A stretch of DNA of 64,000 bases from CAHJXG01 sp964235485 (GCA_964235485.1 CAXSAZ010000004.1:1-64000); one strand, 5' to 3'; positions 48,879 to 57,691 are shown, counted from the first letter of the stretch. Numbers and translations: made by a program. The notes: generated by a model not told the origin, from the sequence alone.

Positions 48879-49772
48879 TCAAGCTTCCAGCGCCCGCACG
48901 ACCGCCCGCGCGACATCGGCGATGGCGGCGCTCTGCGCGTCCGGCGGCGCGTCCGATCCCGTGATGAAAGCCGCGACGACGACGGGACCGCGCCCCGGCG
49001 GCCAGAGCACGCCCACGTCGTTCGCGGTGCCGCGCTCGCCCGTGCCGGTCTTGTCGCCGACGCGCCAGCCCGGCGGCACGCCGGCGCGCAGGCGCGCGTC
49101 GCCGGTCCTGCAGGCCACGAGCCACGCCGCGAGCTGGCCGCGCGAAGCGGGCGAAAGGGCTTGGCCCAGGACGAGCCGGTCCAGGTCCGCCGCCATGGCC
49201 AGGGGGCTTGTGGTGTCGCGCGGGTCGCCGGGCAGCGCCTCGTTCAAGGCCGGCTCGGTGCGGTCGAGGCGGGTGTCCCCGTCGCCAAGGCCGCGAAGAA
49301 AGGCGGTCAGCCCGGCCGGGCCGCCAATCGCGCCGAGCATCAGGTTGGCCGCGGTGTTGTCGCTCAACACGACCGCGGCCTCGCAGACCGCGGCGAGCGT
49401 CATCCCGTCGCCCCCCGCCTGCGCCTTGGTGCCCGGCGAATAGGGCAGGACCTCCTCGGCGCCGAAGCGCACGCGCCGGTCCAGGCGGTCCACGCCCCGG
49501 TCAACCCGCGCCAGCACGGCCGCGGCGCTGAGCGCCTTGTGGGTGCTGCACATGGGAAACCGCTCGTGTCCACGGTGGCCCGCCGTGCGGCCCGTGCCCG
49601 TGTCGAGGACGCCAACGCCGAGCCGGCCGCCGCATCGCCCCTCGATGGCCGCGAATTGGCGGCCTAGCGCCTCCGGCCAGGGATCCGCCTGCGCCGCGCG
49701 GGCACGCCCGGCCATCGCGCCCGCCGCAAGGGCGGCGCCGAGGCCCAAACCATACTGCCGTCTCGTCACCAT
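48879..49772 (-). CDS. Class A serine beta-lactamase
   Basis: 297 aa from ATG 49772 (GGGAGG about 9 nt upstream). The TAT-like signal reads TRRQYGLGLGAALAAGAMAG. Catalytic residues: Ser76-x-x-Lys79 in CSTHK, SDN at 137-139, the omega-loop Glu173 with Asn177 in TEPALNEAL, and KTG at 241-243. It is an intact enzyme by motifs. No AmpR-like regulator or mobile element is adjacent, so it looks like a resident chromosomal gene. Spectrum cannot be judged. Confidence 0.94.
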   Translation of the reverse strand: MVTRRQYGLGLGAALAAGAMAGRARAAQADPWPEALGRQFAAIEGRCGGRLGVGVLDTGTGRTAGHRGHERFPMCSTHKALSAAAVLARVDRGVDRLDRRVRFGAEEVLPYSPGTKAQAGGDGMTLAAVCEAAVVLSDNTAANLMLGAIGGPAGLTAFLRGLGDGDTRLDRTEPALNEALPGDPRDTTSPLAMAADLDRLVLGQALSPASRGQLAAWLVACRTGDARLRAGVPPGWRVGDKTGTGERGTANDVGVLWPPGRGPVVVAAFITGSDAPPDAQSAAIADVARAVVRALEA

Positions 49773-49869
49773 TGTTCGCCGCCTCCCGTGAGCGGGCGGC
49801 ACCATTGTCGAGAAGCGGGGACGGCACAAGCGACGCCGGGTCGGACGTATGCCATCCGGGCAGTGCGCC

Positions 49870-51099
49870 TCAACCCGCGGACTGGGCCAGCGCCTCCAAC
49901 TGCAACCGCATCTCGTCGGTTGTCAGCGGGAACGTGCCGCCCGGGCCGGCGGGGATGAGGCGGCTGGGGCCGAGCCGCCCCAACGACGCCTGCACCACCA
50001 AGGCGACGCGCATACTGAACCCCGCCTGCCACGCGAGGGCGATCAGCGCCCGGGCGTTGCGCAGCGCCGCCGCCCGGTACACCGCCGCCAGCGTCAGGCC
50101 GCTCGCCACCGCCAGCACCGCCGCGACCCGGCGCAGGTCCCCGGCGCGGGCGGCCCCGATCAGCAGGGCCTCGTTCAGCGTGCCGGCCTCGTCCATGCGA
50201 TGAAAGGCCGCCATCAGCTCCTCATCGCTCTCCTCGTCATCCGGCGGAGGCAGCGGCGCGGCGCTGGGGGACAGCCTCGCCGCGACCTGGCGGCGGAGGT
50301 CGGCGATTGCCGCCGGGTCAAGGTCGTCGCGCGCCATCAGCACGTCGAGCAACTGCGCCGCCACGAAGCCTGACAGCGCCTCCATCGCGCGGGGCGTCAG
50401 CAGCGGGCGGCGCACCAGCGGGTCGTGCCAATCGGGATGCACAGCCGCCTGCTCGATCAGCGCGTCGAGCGTTGTTTCCCGGATGGCGGCGGCGTGGTTG
50501 CACAGCAGGGCGCGGATGGCGGCGCCGTCAGCCCCGGCGGCCACCGCGTCCGTCACGTCGTAGCCAAGGTCCGGCCGGCTCGCGACCACGGAGGCGACCG
50601 CGGGGTGCGGCGGGTTGGCCAGCAGAACCAGCAGGTCCTCGTCCGTCAGCAGCGGCGACACGCGCACCACCGGGCCGCAAACGGACAGCGCCGCGTCGTG
50701 GGCGAGCTGCAGGATCAGCGCGCGGGGCGCGTCCGGCATCGCCTTCACGCAGTCGGCGATCACCGCCCGCACCCGCTCGGCGGCGTCCGCGGCCAGGGCG
50801 GCGAGGGTGGCGCGTATCTGCTCGCCGGCCTGCGCGTTTTCCGCGTCCGACAGCGACGGCGCGAGCAGGGCGAGCTTGCGGGCCAGCAGGGCGCGGACCC
50901 GCTCGTCGGCGTCCTGGCTGATGGCCTCGTCGAGGCCGGGCGGGCAGGCGGGGTTCATCGCCACCGCGGCGCGCACGGTCACGGACGGGTCGCAGGCCAG
51001 CCCGGCCAGGATGGGCGCCGGCGTGAGGGCGTTGCTGCCGAGCCGCACCCGGTCCGCTTCCGTGCCGGGGGCTTCGGAGAGCGACGCCTCGACCATGGC
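49870..51099 (-). CDS. DUF2336 protein
   Basis: 409 aa from ATG 51099, 5 nt after the stop of the PAS-GGDEF gene. HEAT-like helical repeats are visible (LACDPSVTVRAAVAMNPACP, DADERVRALLARKLALLAP, AVASVVASRPDLGYDV). These are the DUF2336 signature pattern, common in alphaproteobacteria. A DDEESDEEL acidic linker precedes the C-terminal segment. Function unknown. The coupling suggests a c-di-GMP-related or shared signalling role. Confidence 0.85.
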   Translation of the reverse strand, partial: AMVEASLSEAPGTEADRVRLGSNALTPAPILAGLACDPSVTVRAAVAMNPACPPGLDEAISQDADERVRALLARKLALLAPSLSDAENAQAGEQIRATLAALAADAAERVRAVIADCVKAMPDAPRALILQLAHDAALSVCGPVVRVSPLLTDEDLLVLLANPPHPAVASVVASRPDLGYDVTDAVAAGADGAAIRALLCNHAAAIRETTLDALIEQAAVHPDWHDPLVRRPLLTPRAMEALSGFVAAQLLDVLMARDDLDPAAIADLRRQVAARLSPSAAPLPPPDDEESDEELMAAFHRMDEAGTLNEALLIGAARAGDLRRVAAVLAVASGLTLAAVYRAAALRNARALIALAWQAGFSMRVALVVQASLGRLGPSRLIPAGPGGTFPLTTDEMRLQLEALAQSAG

Positions 51100-51104
51100 G
51101 CCGC

Positions 51105-52520
51105 TCACAGGACCGGACTCGCATGGGACACGCGCCAATGGCCGGGGCCGGCGCGCTTGGCGTCGTGCACCGCCTGGTCGGCGCGGTGCATCAGGCTGTC
51201 CAGCGCCTCGCCGAAGCCCGCGCGGCGGCAGGCGATGCCGATCGAAAGGGTCAGCGCCGAGTGCGCGGGGTCCGCCAGGTGCGACGACACCCGCGGGAAG
51301 CCCAGGCGCAGCAACTCGGCGCGCTCCGCCGCGGTCATCTCGTCCGAGCCGTCCAGCCACACCGCGAACTCGTCGCCGCCCAGCCGGGCGATGGGGTCCG
51401 CGGGCCGGAAGGTGCGGCGCAGCAGCTCCGCCACCAAGGACAGCGCCGCGTCCCCGGCCTCGTGCCCCGCCCGGTCGTTCAGCGCGCGCAGCCGGTCCAG
51501 GTCCAGGACCAGAAGGGTGCCCGGCAGCTCTTCCCGGTCCAGCCGGTCGATCCGGCGGCCCGCTTCCTCCAGGAACGCCCGGCGGTTCAGCAGGCCGGTC
51601 AACGGGTCGCTCCGCGCCTGCATCGCCATCTCGCGCTGGATGCCCTCATGCTCCAGCATCATGCGGACCAGCCCGGCGACGGAGGCCGCAAGCGCCCGGT
51701 CGCCCGCGTCCCAGGCCGGGCCGTCGGCGTTCCGCCACACCACCAGCCCGGCGCGGTCGTCGAACCGGGTGGCGACGGGGCAGGCCAGCACCGCGCAGCC
51801 CCCCGACGTGCGCTCCGCCGACACGGGGTCGTCCTGGTCGTCCAGCAGGGCCAGCGCGTCGGCCAGCACCGGCAAGGGGTCGTCCCCCACCTGGTGCAGC
51901 ACGGGCCAGGGCAGCGCCGGCGGCCCGTCGAGCGGGGCATCCGCAAGGTCCAGCAGGGCCGCGCCCCGGCCGCCGGCGGCGCGCATGAGCGCATGGAGGC
52001 TGGCCTCGATCATGCGCGGCGCGGTCAGCTCCTGGCGCATTTGGTCCAAGGTGTGGTCCAGCACGTCCGCGCGGCGCAGGGCGGCAGCGGCGGCCTGGTC
52101 GCGCCGTGCCTCGGCGGTCACGTCCAGGCCCACGCCGCGCGTGCCGATCCGCCCGCCCGCCGGGTCGAGCATGGGCAAGGAGGTGATCAGGAAACACGCC
52201 GCTTCCCCGGACGCGCCGCGCAGCCACACCCGGCGGCCTCGCACGGGGGTCGCGAAGCGGAAGCGGTCGGGCGCGTCCGGCTCGGTCAGCAGGGCGTCGG
52301 CGGCGGCGCCGTGCAAGGCCGCGGCGGGCCAGCCGAGCACGCGGTCCGGCGCCACAAAGGTGATCCGGCCGTCCGCGTCCGTTTCAAACATGAAGTCGGC
52401 GGCGAGCAAGCCGAACTCCCGCCAGCGTTCCCGGTTGCCGGGCAGGATGGCGGCGCCCGGCGACCCCGCCCATGCGCCCGCCGCCGCCGTGTCCGTGGCC
52501 ATTCTTGCCGTGGTTCCCAT
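51105..52520 (-). CDS. PAS-GGDEF diguanylate cyclase
   Basis: 471 aa from ATG 52520 (ATG 52502 also possible). It has an N-terminal PAS domain (about 35-145, LAADFMFETDADGRITFVAP) and a GAF-like central region. The GGDEF domain (about 305-465) has an intact active site, RLGGDEFAVWLDG. The RxxD inhibitory site (RPAD) is five residues before it. Likely synthesises c-di-GMP with product inhibition. No membrane segment. Confidence 0.93.
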   Translation of the reverse strand: MGTTARMATDTAAAGAWAGSPGAAILPGNRERWREFGLLAADFMFETDADGRITFVAPDRVLGWPAAALHGAAADALLTEPDAPDRFRFATPVRGRRVWLRGASGEAACFLITSLPMLDPAGGRIGTRGVGLDVTAEARRDQAAAAALRRADVLDHTLDQMRQELTAPRMIEASLHALMRAAGGRGAALLDLADAPLDGPPALPWPVLHQVGDDPLPVLADALALLDDQDDPVSAERTSGGCAVLACPVATRFDDRAGLVVWRNADGPAWDAGDRALAASVAGLVRMMLEHEGIQREMAMQARSDPLTGLLNRRAFLEEAGRRIDRLDREELPGTLLVLDLDRLRALNDRAGHEAGDAALSLVAELLRRTFRPADPIARLGGDEFAVWLDGSDEMTAAERAELLRLGFPRVSSHLADPAHSALTLSIGIACRRAGFGEALDSLMHRADQAVHDAKRAGPGHWRVSHASPVL

Positions 52521-52656
52521 GCCCGCGCCTCGCCCATCCAAGCGTTCGTTAACACATCGTATCATACTTCCGTTGTTCGGGCGAAGAGGGCGGCGAATTG
52601 ACACCGGCGGGCCGCCTGCGCATGGTCCGGGCGTGCCAACCGGGAGCCGCCTCCGC

Positions 52657-53493
52657 ATGTCCGCCACCATTCTTCGCCCGGAAATCGAGCAGCTTTGGGA
52701 GCGGCGGGACACGCTGTCCCCCGGGACCGCCGGCCCGGCGCGGCGCGCGGTGGAGGAGGCTTTGGCGGCGCTGGACGCGGGCACGCTGCGGGTGGCGGAG
52801 CCGGGGCCGGACGGCTGGGTAGTGCACGAATGGCTGAAGAAGGCGGTGCTGCTGTCGTTCCGGCTGAATGATTCCGTGCCGATGCCGAGCACCGGCGCGC
52901 CGGGCTTCGACAAGGTGCGGCTCAAGACGGAGGGCTGGGGGGAGAACCAGTTCGGCGCGGCGGGCTTCCGTGCGGTGCCGGGCGCGGTGGTGCGGCACAG
53001 CGCCTTTGTCGCGCCCGGCGTCGTGCTGATGCCGAGCTTCGTCAACGTCGGCGCGTATGTGGACCGCGGCACCATGATCGACACCTGGGTCACGGTGGGA
53101 AGCTGCGCGCAGGTCGGGAAGAACTGCCACCTGAGCGGCGGCGTGGGCCTCGGCGGCGTTTTGGAGCCGCTGCAGGCCAACCCCACCATCATCGAGGACG
53201 ACTGCTTCATCGGCGCGCGGTCGGAGGTGGTGGAGGGCGTGGTCGTGGAGCGCGGCAGCGTGCTGTCCATGGGCGTGTTCATCAGCGCATCGACCAAGAT
53301 CGTGGACCGCGACACCGGGGAAGTGTTCGTGGGCCGGGTGCCGGCGTATTCGGTGGTGGTGCCGGGCACCTTGCCGGGCCGGCCGATGGCGAACGGGGCG
53401 CCGGGGCCGTCGCTCACCTGCGCCGTGATCGTGAAGCGGGTGGACGAGCGCACGCGGGCCAAGACGGCGATCAACGACCTTTTGCGGGATTAG
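52657..53493 (+). CDS. dapD: Tetrahydrodipicolinate N-succinyltransferase
   Basis: Succinylase branch of lysine/diaminopimelate synthesis. 278 aa. An N-terminal helical domain precedes the left-handed beta-helix (VPGAVVRHSAFVAPGVVLMP, VNVGAYVDRGTMIDTW, VGKNCHLSGGVGLGGVLEP). Start ATG 52657. The TAG stop overlaps the dapE GTG start by one base. Confidence 0.95.
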   Translation: MSATILRPEIEQLWERRDTLSPGTAGPARRAVEEALAALDAGTLRVAEPGPDGWVVHEWLKKAVLLSFRLNDSVPMPSTGAPGFDKVRLKTEGWGENQFGAAGFRAVPGAVVRHSAFVAPGVVLMPSFVNVGAYVDRGTMIDTWVTVGSCAQVGKNCHLSGGVGLGGVLEPLQANPTIIEDDCFIGARSEVVEGVVVERGSVLSMGVFISASTKIVDRDTGEVFVGRVPAYSVVVPGTLPGRPMANGAPGPSLTCAVIVKRVDERTRAKTAINDLLRD

Positions 53494-54599
53494 TGGCCAC
53501 CGACCCGCTCCCGCTGGCGCAGGCCCTGATCCGCTGCGCGTCCGTGACCCCGGCGGACGCGGGCGCGCAGGACGTGCTGGCGCGGGCCTTGGAGGCGCAG
53601 GGCTTCTGGGTGTGGCGGCTGCCGTTCGGCGCGACGCCCAACCTGTTCGCCCGGCGGGGCACGGCGGGGCCGCATTTCTGCTTCGCCGGGCACACGGACG
53701 TGGTGCCGCCGGGGGACGGCTGGGACGGCGACCCGTTCGGGGGCGAGGTCCGGGACGGGGTGCTATACGGGCGCGGCGCGTGCGACATGAAGGGCGCGGT
53801 GGCCGCCTTTGCCGCGGCGGCGGCGGACCATGCGGGGCCGGGGTCCGTGAGCCTGCTCATCACCGGGGACGAGGAAGGGCCGGCGACGGACGGCACGGTG
53901 CGCGTCTTGGACTGGATGGCGGCGCAGGGGCACACCCCGGATTTCTGCCTGGTGGGGGAGCCGACCAACCCGGCACGGCTCGGCGAGGTCATCAAGATCG
54001 GGCGGCGCGGCAGCCTGAACGCCCACATCACCGTGCATGGCGTCCAGGGCCACGCCGCCTACCCGCAGCGGGCGGACAACCCGGTGCATCGGCTGGTGCG
54101 CGCGCTGGCGGCGCTGACCGCGGCGCCGCTCGACGCGGGAACCGAGTGGTTCGAGCCGTCCTCGCTTCAGGTCACGAGCGTCGATGTCGGCAACCCCGCC
54201 ACCAACGTGATCCCCGGGCGCGCCACTGCCCGGCTCAACATCCGGTTCAACGACCGGCACACCGGCGCCGGGCTGGAAGCCTGGCTGCACGCGGCACTGG
54301 CGCAGCACGCGGAGCGGTTCGATTTGGAGATTTCGGTGAGCGGGGAAGCGTTCCTGACCGTGCCGGGTCCTTTGACGGACCGGCTGGCGGCGGCGGTGGC
54401 GGGGGCGGCGGGGATCACGCCCCGGCTCGACACCGGAGGCGGCACGTCGGACGCGCGGTTCATCGCGCGCCACTGCCCGGTGGCGGAGTTCGGCCTGGTG
54501 GGCGCCACCATGCACGGGGCGAACGAGCGGGTGCCGGTGGCGGAGCTGCGAACCCTGTCCCGGATTTACGGCGCCGTGCTGGCGGCTTTTTCATGTTGA
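53493..54599 (+). CDS. dapE: Succinyl-diaminopimelate desuccinylase
   Basis: Zinc peptidase-family enzyme downstream of DapD. 368 aa from GTG 53493. It has FAGHTDVVPPGDGWDGDPF, GRGACDMKGAVAAF, TGDEEGPATDGTVRVL (catalytic Glu) and GGTSDARFIARH. All metal ligands are visible. It overlaps the following membrane gene by 7 nt. Confidence 0.95.
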   Translation: MATDPLPLAQALIRCASVTPADAGAQDVLARALEAQGFWVWRLPFGATPNLFARRGTAGPHFCFAGHTDVVPPGDGWDGDPFGGEVRDGVLYGRGACDMKGAVAAFAAAAADHAGPGSVSLLITGDEEGPATDGTVRVLDWMAAQGHTPDFCLVGEPTNPARLGEVIKIGRRGSLNAHITVHGVQGHAAYPQRADNPVHRLVRALAALTAAPLDAGTEWFEPSSLQVTSVDVGNPATNVIPGRATARLNIRFNDRHTGAGLEAWLHAALAQHAERFDLEISVSGEAFLTVPGPLTDRLAAAVAGAAGITPRLDTGGGTSDARFIARHCPVAEFGLVGATMHGANERVPVAELRTLSRIYGAVLAAFSC

Positions 54600-55180
54600 T
54601 GCCGAAGCCGGGGCCGGGCGCGCCGGCGCTGCGCCCGTTGCGGGGCATGTTGCGGCTGGCGCGGGGCCGGGTGGACGGGCTGGCGGAGTTCGGCGACACG
54701 CCGCAGGCGTTCCTGTCGAGCCTTGCGCCGCTGCTGGCGTTTCCCATCGTGGGGGCGCTGCTGCTGCTGGCGTCGGACGGGCCGGTGAAGGCGCTGGCGA
54801 CCCTGCTGGTGACGCTGGTGGTGCAGCTTGCCCCGGCGGTGCTGTCGCACGTGCTGGCCCGCCGCTGGGGGCGGGAAGACGCATGGATGCGCTACGCCAC
54901 CGCGTTCAACTGGTGCCAATGGGCGCTGCCGCTCGCCGCGATGGCGCTGCTGGTCGTGCTGCAGATCGGGATGCAGCTCGGCGTGGCGGAGGGCACGGCC
55001 GACGCGGTGCTGCTGGCGGGCTTGGGCGCTTACGGGTTGTGGCTGAACTGGCTGCTGGCCCGGCACGGCCTCGGCTTGCCGGGCGGGCGGGCGGCGCTGC
55101 TGGTGGCGGCGACCAACCTCGGCACGGCGGCGCTGGTGGCCGCGCCGGGGATGGTCGCGCGGGCGCTGGGAGCTACTTGA
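54593..55180 (+). CDS. Membrane protein of unknown function
   Basis: 195 aa from ATG 54593. A cytoplasmic N-terminus (RLARGRVDGLAEFGDTPQAFL) precedes five likely TM segments (FPIVGALLLLASD, LATLLVTLVVQLAPAVL, WALPLAAMALLVVLQIG, VLLAGLGAYGLWLNWLL, LLVAATNLGTAALVAAP). It resembles the Yip1-like/heme-associated small membrane proteins that follow dapE in relatives, but function is unknown. Convergent 8-nt overlap with the monooxygenase-like gene. Confidence 0.8.
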   Translation: MLMPKPGPGAPALRPLRGMLRLARGRVDGLAEFGDTPQAFLSSLAPLLAFPIVGALLLLASDGPVKALATLLVTLVVQLAPAVLSHVLARRWGREDAWMRYATAFNWCQWALPLAAMALLVVLQIGMQLGVAEGTADAVLLAGLGAYGLWLNWLLARHGLGLPGGRAALLVAATNLGTAALVAAPGMVARALGAT

Positions 55181-55496
55181 CGGTTTGGATGACCTCGAAG
55201 CCCTCGAACTCCGGGTGGCCGATGTAAAGTGGGGTGTCGCCCCGGTTGACGCTGCCGGCGTCGCGATGGGCGGCGCGGAAGGCTTCCGACTTGGTCCAGC
55301 CCTCGAAGGACGGGTAGTCCTGCCAGATCGTGTGGCTGGAATACAGGGTGTGGCCGTCGCGCTGCGGTCCGCGCAGCAGGTGGAACTCGACGAAGCCGGG
55401 CACGCCGTTGAGGAAGGAATCGCGGCTGGTCCACAGGTGCTCGAACGCCCCCTCCGAGCCGGGGGCGACCTTGAAGCGGTTCATGGCGATGTACAT
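55173..55496 (-). CDS. Antibiotic biosynthesis monooxygenase (ABM/HmoB-like) domain protein
   Basis: 107 aa, a single ABM dimeric alpha-beta barrel. It has MNRFKVAPGSEGAFEHLW, FVEFHLLRG, YSSHTIWQDYPSFEGWTKSEAFRAAHRDA and FEGFEVIQTV. Family members degrade haem or oxygenate polyketides; the W-x6-F-x3-H arrangement resembles haem-degrading IsdG/HmoB. Start ATG 55496. Confidence 0.85.
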   Translation of the reverse strand: MYIAMNRFKVAPGSEGAFEHLWTSRDSFLNGVPGFVEFHLLRGPQRDGHTLYSSHTIWQDYPSFEGWTKSEAFRAAHRDAGSVNRGDTPLYIGHPEFEGFEVIQTVK

Positions 55497-55678
55497 GGGG
55501 TGCGGTCCTGTGCGGTGGGGTGTGGGGCATGAGTTTGGGGCGGACCGGGCGGGCGGCAAGCGATGAGGCGGTGCGGGGCATTCTGCTTCGGGCGCCGGGG
55601 CCGCCCTGCGCTTTGAAAGGCGCTGTTGTCTCCACGGGCGGAACCATGGTTGGATCGCCCTTGGTCAAGGAGGCGCTC

Positions 55679-55861
55679 ATGGCGGCGGGACGGGTTCGGT
55701 CCATCCTGGTGAGGCGTTACGCCCGGAGCCGGTTATACGACACGGCCAACGGATGCTACGTGTCCGTTGAGCAGCTTCGCCGATGGGCCGTTGATGGTGT
55801 CACTTTCTCCGTCATCGACGCCGAGACCGGATTGGACGTGACGCGCGTGCTGCTGGCTTGA
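55679..55861 (+). CDS. Stand-alone PHA-regulator (PhaR) N-terminal domain
   Basis: 60-aa protein. AAGGAGG 7 nt upstream decides ATG 55679. ILVRRYARSRLYDTANGCYVSVEQLRRWAVDG and FSVIDAETGLDVTRVLL match the PHB_acc_N DNA-binding domain. Full PhaR proteins (about 150-200 aa) add a PHB-binding part, absent here because a stop follows the domain. Could be an independent small DNA-binding protein or a truncation. Confidence 0.75.
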   Translation: MAAGRVRSILVRRYARSRLYDTANGCYVSVEQLRRWAVDGVTFSVIDAETGLDVTRVLLA

Positions 55862-55936
55862 CGACGCGGCCGGGGGCTAAGCAGCCTTTGGCAGCTTGGG
55901 CCACGAGTGGCAGGGCCAAGCCGGACTTGTCCCGCG

Positions 55937-55985
55937 CATAAGCGGAGCGTTGTGCGCCATCAGGCGGCGGATGGCGCTCGCTTGT
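55937..55985. repeat. REP-like palindrome, copy B
   Basis: Contains CATAAGCGGAGCG (55937-55949) and, inverted, ATGGCGCTCGCTTGT (55971-55985), imperfectly complementary. It shares TCCCGCG and ATAAGCGGAGCG with copy A at 47150. The right arm overlaps the 3' end of the FitA-like antitoxin gene. Confidence 0.5.
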
Positions 55986-56211
55986 CCGCCCTACGGTTCT
56001 GAGTGTGCGTGTTCCAACTCGCACAACGTTGCTTGCCCAGCCGGCGCACCTCGGCCAGGATCTCGGTAGGCGTCAGGGGGCCGTCCTGAACGGCGGCCTC
56101 AATGATGGCCAGAAGCTCGCCTTGCAGGGAGCGATGGTGCCGTTCGGCCCGTTCCCGGAGGCGTTGCACCACACGGTCCGGCGCATTCTTGATCGACAAG
56201 TTGACGGGCAC
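55960..56211 (-). CDS. FitA-like ribbon-helix-helix antitoxin, orphan
   Basis: 83 aa: MPVNLSIKNAPDRVVQRLRERAERHHRSLQGELLAIIEAAV is the FitA/Arc pattern. The tail (EVRRLGKQRCASWNTHTQNRR) diverges. A PIN toxin should follow at the 3' end but none is present in the 98 bp before the PhaR-domain gene, and a REP-like element begins there. Probably a solitary remnant of a FitAB-type module, with the end replaced. Confidence 0.78.
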   Translation of the reverse strand: MPVNLSIKNAPDRVVQRLRERAERHHRSLQGELLAIIEAAVQDGPLTPTEILAEVRRLGKQRCASWNTHTQNRRADKRAPSAA

Positions 56212-56443
56212 GGTTCTGCTTCTGCTCCAACGTGGATGCCTGAATAGCAGGTGCGGAGCGGCATGTCAGCGGACAGGTCGGCATGGGGGACCAGGGGCAG
56301 GCGCGCCGGGCGCGGAGCGCGGCCAGACATTCCATGTCAAAATACCCGGATTCCTGACTCTGCTCGCCGCGCAATCCCTGCACCATGGTGCCGCCACGTC
56401 CAAACGCGAGCCAATACAACCAATAACAACTTGGAGAACGCCG

Positions 56444-57313
56444 GTGCCCCTCTTCGTAGCGCGCGACGCCGCAGTAAGCTCCCCATGGCCGTTCCCGAGA
56501 GCGGTCCGCTGCCTTGGGCTGGGCCTCGCCGTTTGGGTCGGCGCCGTGCAGGGCGGGCCGGCCGCGGCGGCGGTGATCAACGCCAGCAGCGCCGCGTTCG
56601 GCGAGTCCGTTTCGATCAGCAGCGCGCCGCCGCTGGGCCTCACCCTCAACATTGGCAGCGGCCCGCTGCCGACCGCGGCCGGCACCGCGCCGGCCCCCTA
56701 CAACACCACGCAAACGGCGGCGAGCGCCTTTGTGACCGGCATCCTCACCACGGGGGTGCTGACGAGCGCGGCGGCGTCAAGCGTGGACGGCCTGCCCGGC
56801 GCGCGCACCGTCAACGCATCGAGCACGGTCAACAGCTTGGCCATTGCCATCCTGGGCGTCCTGGGGCTGACCGCCGACACCGTGTTCTCCTCCGCCGACA
56901 TCAGCGGCAGCCCCGGCGCGCTGTTGCCGGTCGCCGCCACGACCATCACCAACCTGCGCCTGGCCGGCGCCTCCATCCCGACGGTCAGCATCGCCCCCAA
57001 CACGGTGATCCTGAACGCCGCCGGGGTGAGGGTGACGCTCAACGAGCAGGTCCTCACCGGCGCCGGCACGGACAACCAGATCTTGCTGGTCAATGCCATC
57101 AATGTTGGCCTGACCAACGCCGCCCAGCCCATCGTGGGCGACGTGCTGGGCCGCGCCAACCTGCTGAACGGCAACATCGTGATCGGCCAATCCAGGGCGA
57201 GCCTGTCCGCCGTCGCGGACCCCAAGCCGGTGCCGGAGCCGGCGTCCTTGCTGCTGTGCGTCACGGGCCTGTTGGGAATGGGCCTGTGCCGGGCGCATCG
57301 CCGGGCGGCTTGA
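56444..57313 (+). CDS. PEP-CTERM-type surface protein (choice-of-anchor P-like)
   Basis: 289 aa from GTG 56444 (GGAG 7 nt upstream). A signal peptide (RCLGLGLAVWVGAVQGGPAAAA) leads into a low-charge, Ala/Ser/Thr/Asn-rich exported body (SVSISSAPPLGLTLNIGSG; LNEQVLTGAGTDNQILLV). The C-terminus is the sorting signal VPEPASLLLCVTGLLGMGLCRAHRR, i.e. PEP motif, membrane helix, basic tail. Processing by an exosortase is expected, but none is encoded in this window. Likely secreted or envelope-displayed. Confidence 0.85.
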   Translation: MPLFVARDAAVSSPWPFPRAVRCLGLGLAVWVGAVQGGPAAAAVINASSAAFGESVSISSAPPLGLTLNIGSGPLPTAAGTAPAPYNTTQTAASAFVTGILTTGVLTSAAASSVDGLPGARTVNASSTVNSLAIAILGVLGLTADTVFSSADISGSPGALLPVAATTITNLRLAGASIPTVSIAPNTVILNAAGVRVTLNEQVLTGAGTDNQILLVNAINVGLTNAAQPIVGDVLGRANLLNGNIVIGQSRASLSAVADPKPVPEPASLLLCVTGLLGMGLCRAHRRAA

Positions 57314-57378
57314 CGGGGCCGCCGCAAGGCCTCGTCCGGGCCGGCACCGCAGCCGCGACCAGCCTGCGTTACGTCCGC

Positions 57379-57651
57379 ATGGACGACCAACTCAAGGCGC
57401 AGGCGACGGAAACGCTGGCCGGCTTCGGCCTGACCGTTCTGGGTAGGGTGCGTATTCTCCTGACCCGCGTTGTTGGGGAAGGCGCGTTGCCCGCCGCCCT
57501 GACGGCCGATCCCGACGCCTACGACGCATGGTTCCGGGCCAAGGTGCAGGAGGCGCTTGATGACACCCGGCCTTTGGCGCCGCACGCGCAGGCCGTGGAC
57601 GAGGCGCAAGCCCTGATCAACCGGAAGCGCCGTGCGCGTGCCGGCGCTTGA
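57379..57651 (+). CDS. RelB/DinJ-family antitoxin, orphan
   Basis: 90 aa from ATG 57379. MDDQLKAQATETLAGFGLTVLGRVRILLTRVVGEGALP is the RelB/DinJ ribbon-helix-helix pattern. The C-terminus has a helical toxin-binding-like part (YDAWFRAKVQEALDDTRPLAP and onward). No RelE/YafQ toxin follows; the next sense-strand space is 40 bp and then antisense coding. Appears to be a solitary antitoxin. Confidence 0.83.
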   Translation: MDDQLKAQATETLAGFGLTVLGRVRILLTRVVGEGALPAALTADPDAYDAWFRAKVQEALDDTRPLAPHAQAVDEAQALINRKRRARAGA

Positions 57652-57691
57652 ATGGCAGGGAGGCCCGCACCCAGCCACGCCGCCCGCAGCG

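Noticed and set aside
48879..49772. Beta-lactamase as part of a mobile resistance element
   Set aside because: No transposase, inverted repeats or composition shift around it.
55862..55959. Possible PIN toxin for the FitA-like antitoxin
   Set aside because: Only 98 bp are available and they contain a REP-like palindrome, not a PIN domain.
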